From Sialis fuliginosa (lineage: Eukaryota; Arthropoda; Insecta; Megaloptera; Sialidae), in contig OY540812.1 in the NCBI GenBank assembly GCA_961205875.1, forward strand, positions 23,135,098-23,199,097: a stretch of 64,000 bases of DNA, given 5' to 3'. A program made the translations under genes and the position numbers. Within the stretch, counting starts at the first letter, position 1. The number at the start of each line of letters is the position of its first letter. Of the stretch, positions 61,367-64,000 are shown piece after piece. A model generated the notes under the pieces. That model made no database searches. It saw only the letters and a list, made by a program, of their open reading frames with translations, and had not been told where the DNA came from.

Positions 61367-63129
61367 AGCGATAGCAATACGATTTCTTCAAAATTGTCTC
61401 GCTTTTGTATCACGTTGATTTGTATATTTTGATGGCAGCTGAAGGTTAATTTCAGTATGTTAAAATAAAAGCTTGAATATTCTGAAACATTATCTGAAGC
61501 TAGACCACCAGCTGCTTTGCGAATAAAGAATATTCAAAAATAAAAAACAAAATAAATAGGTGGGTATTCAGATGTACTTATTATCGGTTAATTCATGTAT
61601 TGTTTTAATATTGAATGCTTTTATTTTACAATCAGTATTAACATTAAATATATTAACTTATTAACCGAATATAATCTCAGAACTAATCACATTTTTTAAT
61701 TGAATTTTATAAATAATTTTGTAGTTATAAAATGCTTAATGGGTAAAACAAATATTTGTCAGTTTATAAAATACGTATTTAATGATTATGTTATGAAAAG
61801 AGTTGAATATGGAAGTATGATACGATAATTTATTTATTGATGTTGGGATGTGTGATTAAGAGATTTCATTAAATTAATTAAAATTAGTTATTATTTATTA
61901 GGTTTATGGCAAATAAATTAAATAATACTACATTATGTACAATATATGAAAAATTTATTTATAACGAATACAACAAACCAAATATTACTGTTTATTTTTT
62001 ATTTTTCATTAATAATCGTACATTAGCAAAACTAATAAAGTGCTGTGGCCATTAAAATACTTTTTAATACCTATCTTGAAAACGGTTTTACAGAGAAAAT
62101 AGTTAGAACATAAATTTTAGACAATAATACATATTGTTTACAATTTTTATTTAAAACATTTTTTCTATCATACAACGTTTTAAAAATTATAAAGTTGACA
62201 AAAGTAAATTTCCATTTCCGATTTAATGATTTTCTTCGAAAATAGGAAGTACGCATATATTTTATATGTATATTCACAGACTGCTAGACAGACGAACATA
62301 CATATGTCATTGAGATAATGGTCGTACTCGATTTAGGATATTTTAAAACGTTTAATTCCATTAAAATCTCGAGTTCGAATATTTTATGATTTTTTTATGA
62401 TTACACATTAGTATATTTCGTGTATGTATAAAAAAAGTAAAAAATAATGTAAATTTCGCCATAAAAAGTATATTTTCCTTAGGTTTTCTTGCTTGCTGAA
62501 TTTCTGATTTTAATCGTAGTTGGTATATAACTCTAGAATAATTAATGTACTTTCATAAATACATGCACATTAAATATCAACCTAAACAGTAAACGTGTCT
62601 TAAATTAAAAACTGTACAGAAATATTAAATTATAAATAATTTTTACAACAATAATTTTAATTAGATATAAAATTATTATCGCCAATGTACACAAGAACGC
62701 TCGCTCGTGTTACACTCGCAGAGTGTTGATAATTACTTTAATTACATAGCAAATTCACTGGCAACAACAACAACACTGTTATTGTAGCTTTATATTACAC
62801 ATACTAATTATAAAACATGTACGCTGTCTGTGTAATGCGCCAATACGTTATCGATACATACAGTGCTGGCATCGACGAAATTGTAATATTGTCAAATATT
62901 ATTCTAGGTGCTGGCATATTAAATGTTTAATGTTCTTTATTAAAAAAATAGAATACTTAATATGAGATACTAAATTATTTTCGGAAAATTCATATTAATT
63001 ATATAAGGATTTTTTGGGGGATTGGGGTACGGGGGGGGTATAAAGTGTTACTTAAGTAACATTTTTTTTTCTCATCAATTTTTCAAATACGTTATATTAA
63101 ATGTTATTTACTACTGCTATACATAAATA

Positions 63130-63599
63130 AGATACTGGCACCAGTCTTGGAACATACCCCATTGTTGGAAACGTGATTAATTAAATGTACTAAATTAGAA
63201 ATATTTGTTGATATTTGATAACTGACATTGCTGAATCATAATGGGTGTCAAAATGATGGACATTTAAACTATTTTATAGTGTAATATATTTATTTATCAA
63301 AGCATCTGCTTTACATTGTTTCAATTTGTTTTTACAATTCTTTATTTTATAACTCTTGTGTCGTAGTACTGGGTGTCCATTACTGGTTTTAATTTATCTA
63401 TTACTGGAGATAAAACATAAACAAAATAAAAAACTATAATAAAAAAAATTATATTTGCGGACTTTGGTAATTAAATTGATTTAATAAAGATGTACTTATT
63501 TGATTCGTAACATAAGTTCATGAGAATTACAAAAAAGCCAATCAATCCCAAAAACAGTATACATTGCTTTTAAAGGATCCAAGACTGATGCCAGTACCT
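63130..63599 (-). mobile_element. TA-flanked miniature element, copy D, inverted (470 bp)
   Basis: Ends are AGATACTGGCACCAGTCTTG and GACTGATGCCAGTACCT, with TA at 63128-63129 and 63600-63601. The interior is the reverse complement of the other three copies. It lies in the second COE intron. Confidence 0.85.
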
Positions 63600-64000
63600 T
63601 ATTAAAAAAACCTTACGTTAGGAAAGAGGTGAGGGTTATCTAATACTTACAAGTAGAAGGAGGGGGGGGGGAGATCAAAATTTAAAAAAAAAACATGCTT
63701 ACGTAGGTAATTAGTTGATGTTCTTTTTATTATATTATTAACCCTGCAGCAGTGGCGCACCGATTCAACGAATTTTCTTTTTTAAATAATTTAGTGATGA
63801 AGGGTAGCTGTTTATTTTTACGGCTACTTCGTTGTGATAATTTTTCTATGTTATTTTTAGTATTACAGTATAATGCTTGTGACATACTGAGTAAAAAAAG
63901 GTCATCTCAAAATTAATAGAAGACACAATGGGCGATAAATTTGATGTGACAACGAAAAAAAATCTTCGATTATCTATCGATTGTCTGTTAAATATGCGCC

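Larger units (their letters stand above)
60903..64000 (+). other. kn: 5' part of the next knot/collier intron
   Basis: The interval starts at the GTATGG donor and runs off the window. It contains two miniature transposons (60972-61366, 63130-63599) and otherwise AT-rich sequence. A GC-richer stretch at about 62690-62890 could be regulatory. No further COE exon is visible in any frame. Confidence 0.75.

Noticed and set aside
1..64000. Prokaryotic features (operons, ribosome binding sites, CRISPR, IS elements)
   Set aside because: Split coding exons with GT/AG introns, AT-rich non-coding DNA and eukaryotic transposon types show an animal nuclear genome.

Overview
The window looks like an AT-rich insect nuclear genome. 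It is rich in TA-flanked and 8-bp-TSD miniature transposons and in low-copy repeats, and has no operons and no long ORFs. The many terminal signatures of the CAGGG/CAGTGGCGCACC type and the abundant GTAGGTAC-type words suggest an aphid-like hemipteran. That assignment is inference; the sequence only firmly says arthropod.

The one gene I can identify is the 5' part of a COE/EBF transcription factor (Drosophila knot/collier, vertebrate EBF), on the + strand. An N-terminal coding exon ends at 51317. It carries WGRKLY, MFGL, a His/Ala-rich tract and LKEEPL. A 9.4-kb intron follows, and then an exon at 60749-60902 that encodes the start of the DNA-binding domain ([15 protein letters not shown]). 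The two exons join in frame across consensus GT/AG sites. The rest of the gene must lie beyond 64000. A GC-rich island at 50090-51317 with a TATA box probably marks its proximal promoter and first exon(s). A second TATA box followed by a perfect splice donor at 19996-20095 may be a distal alternative promoter. A perfect palindromic COE-type site (TCCCATGGGA) lies at 43413-43422, in a GC-rich islet 7.5 kb upstream.

The remaining sequence (1-50090 and both introns) is non-coding. It is a mosaic of degenerate repeats and miniature transposons, with several GC-richer islets that are candidate regulatory elements. The best-defined mobile elements are: four copies of a TA-flanked element with ACTGGCACCAGT ends; a 1.9-kb hAT-type element with an exact 8-bp target duplication, into which another element with a 160-bp tandem repeat is nested; several fold-back elements with 95-190-bp arms; and an unusual symmetrical element (37960-38595) built from fourteen copies of a roughly 30-bp-spaced motif, seven facing each way.

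Three short structures of the form CUGANGA-N-hairpin-GAAA (at 21799, 27283 on the minus strand, and 47728) resemble the hammerhead ribozyme motifs of Penelope-like retroelements and retrozymes. I see no rRNA, tRNA or CRISPR. Short ORFs of 60-110 codons throughout lack coding support and are treated as chance.
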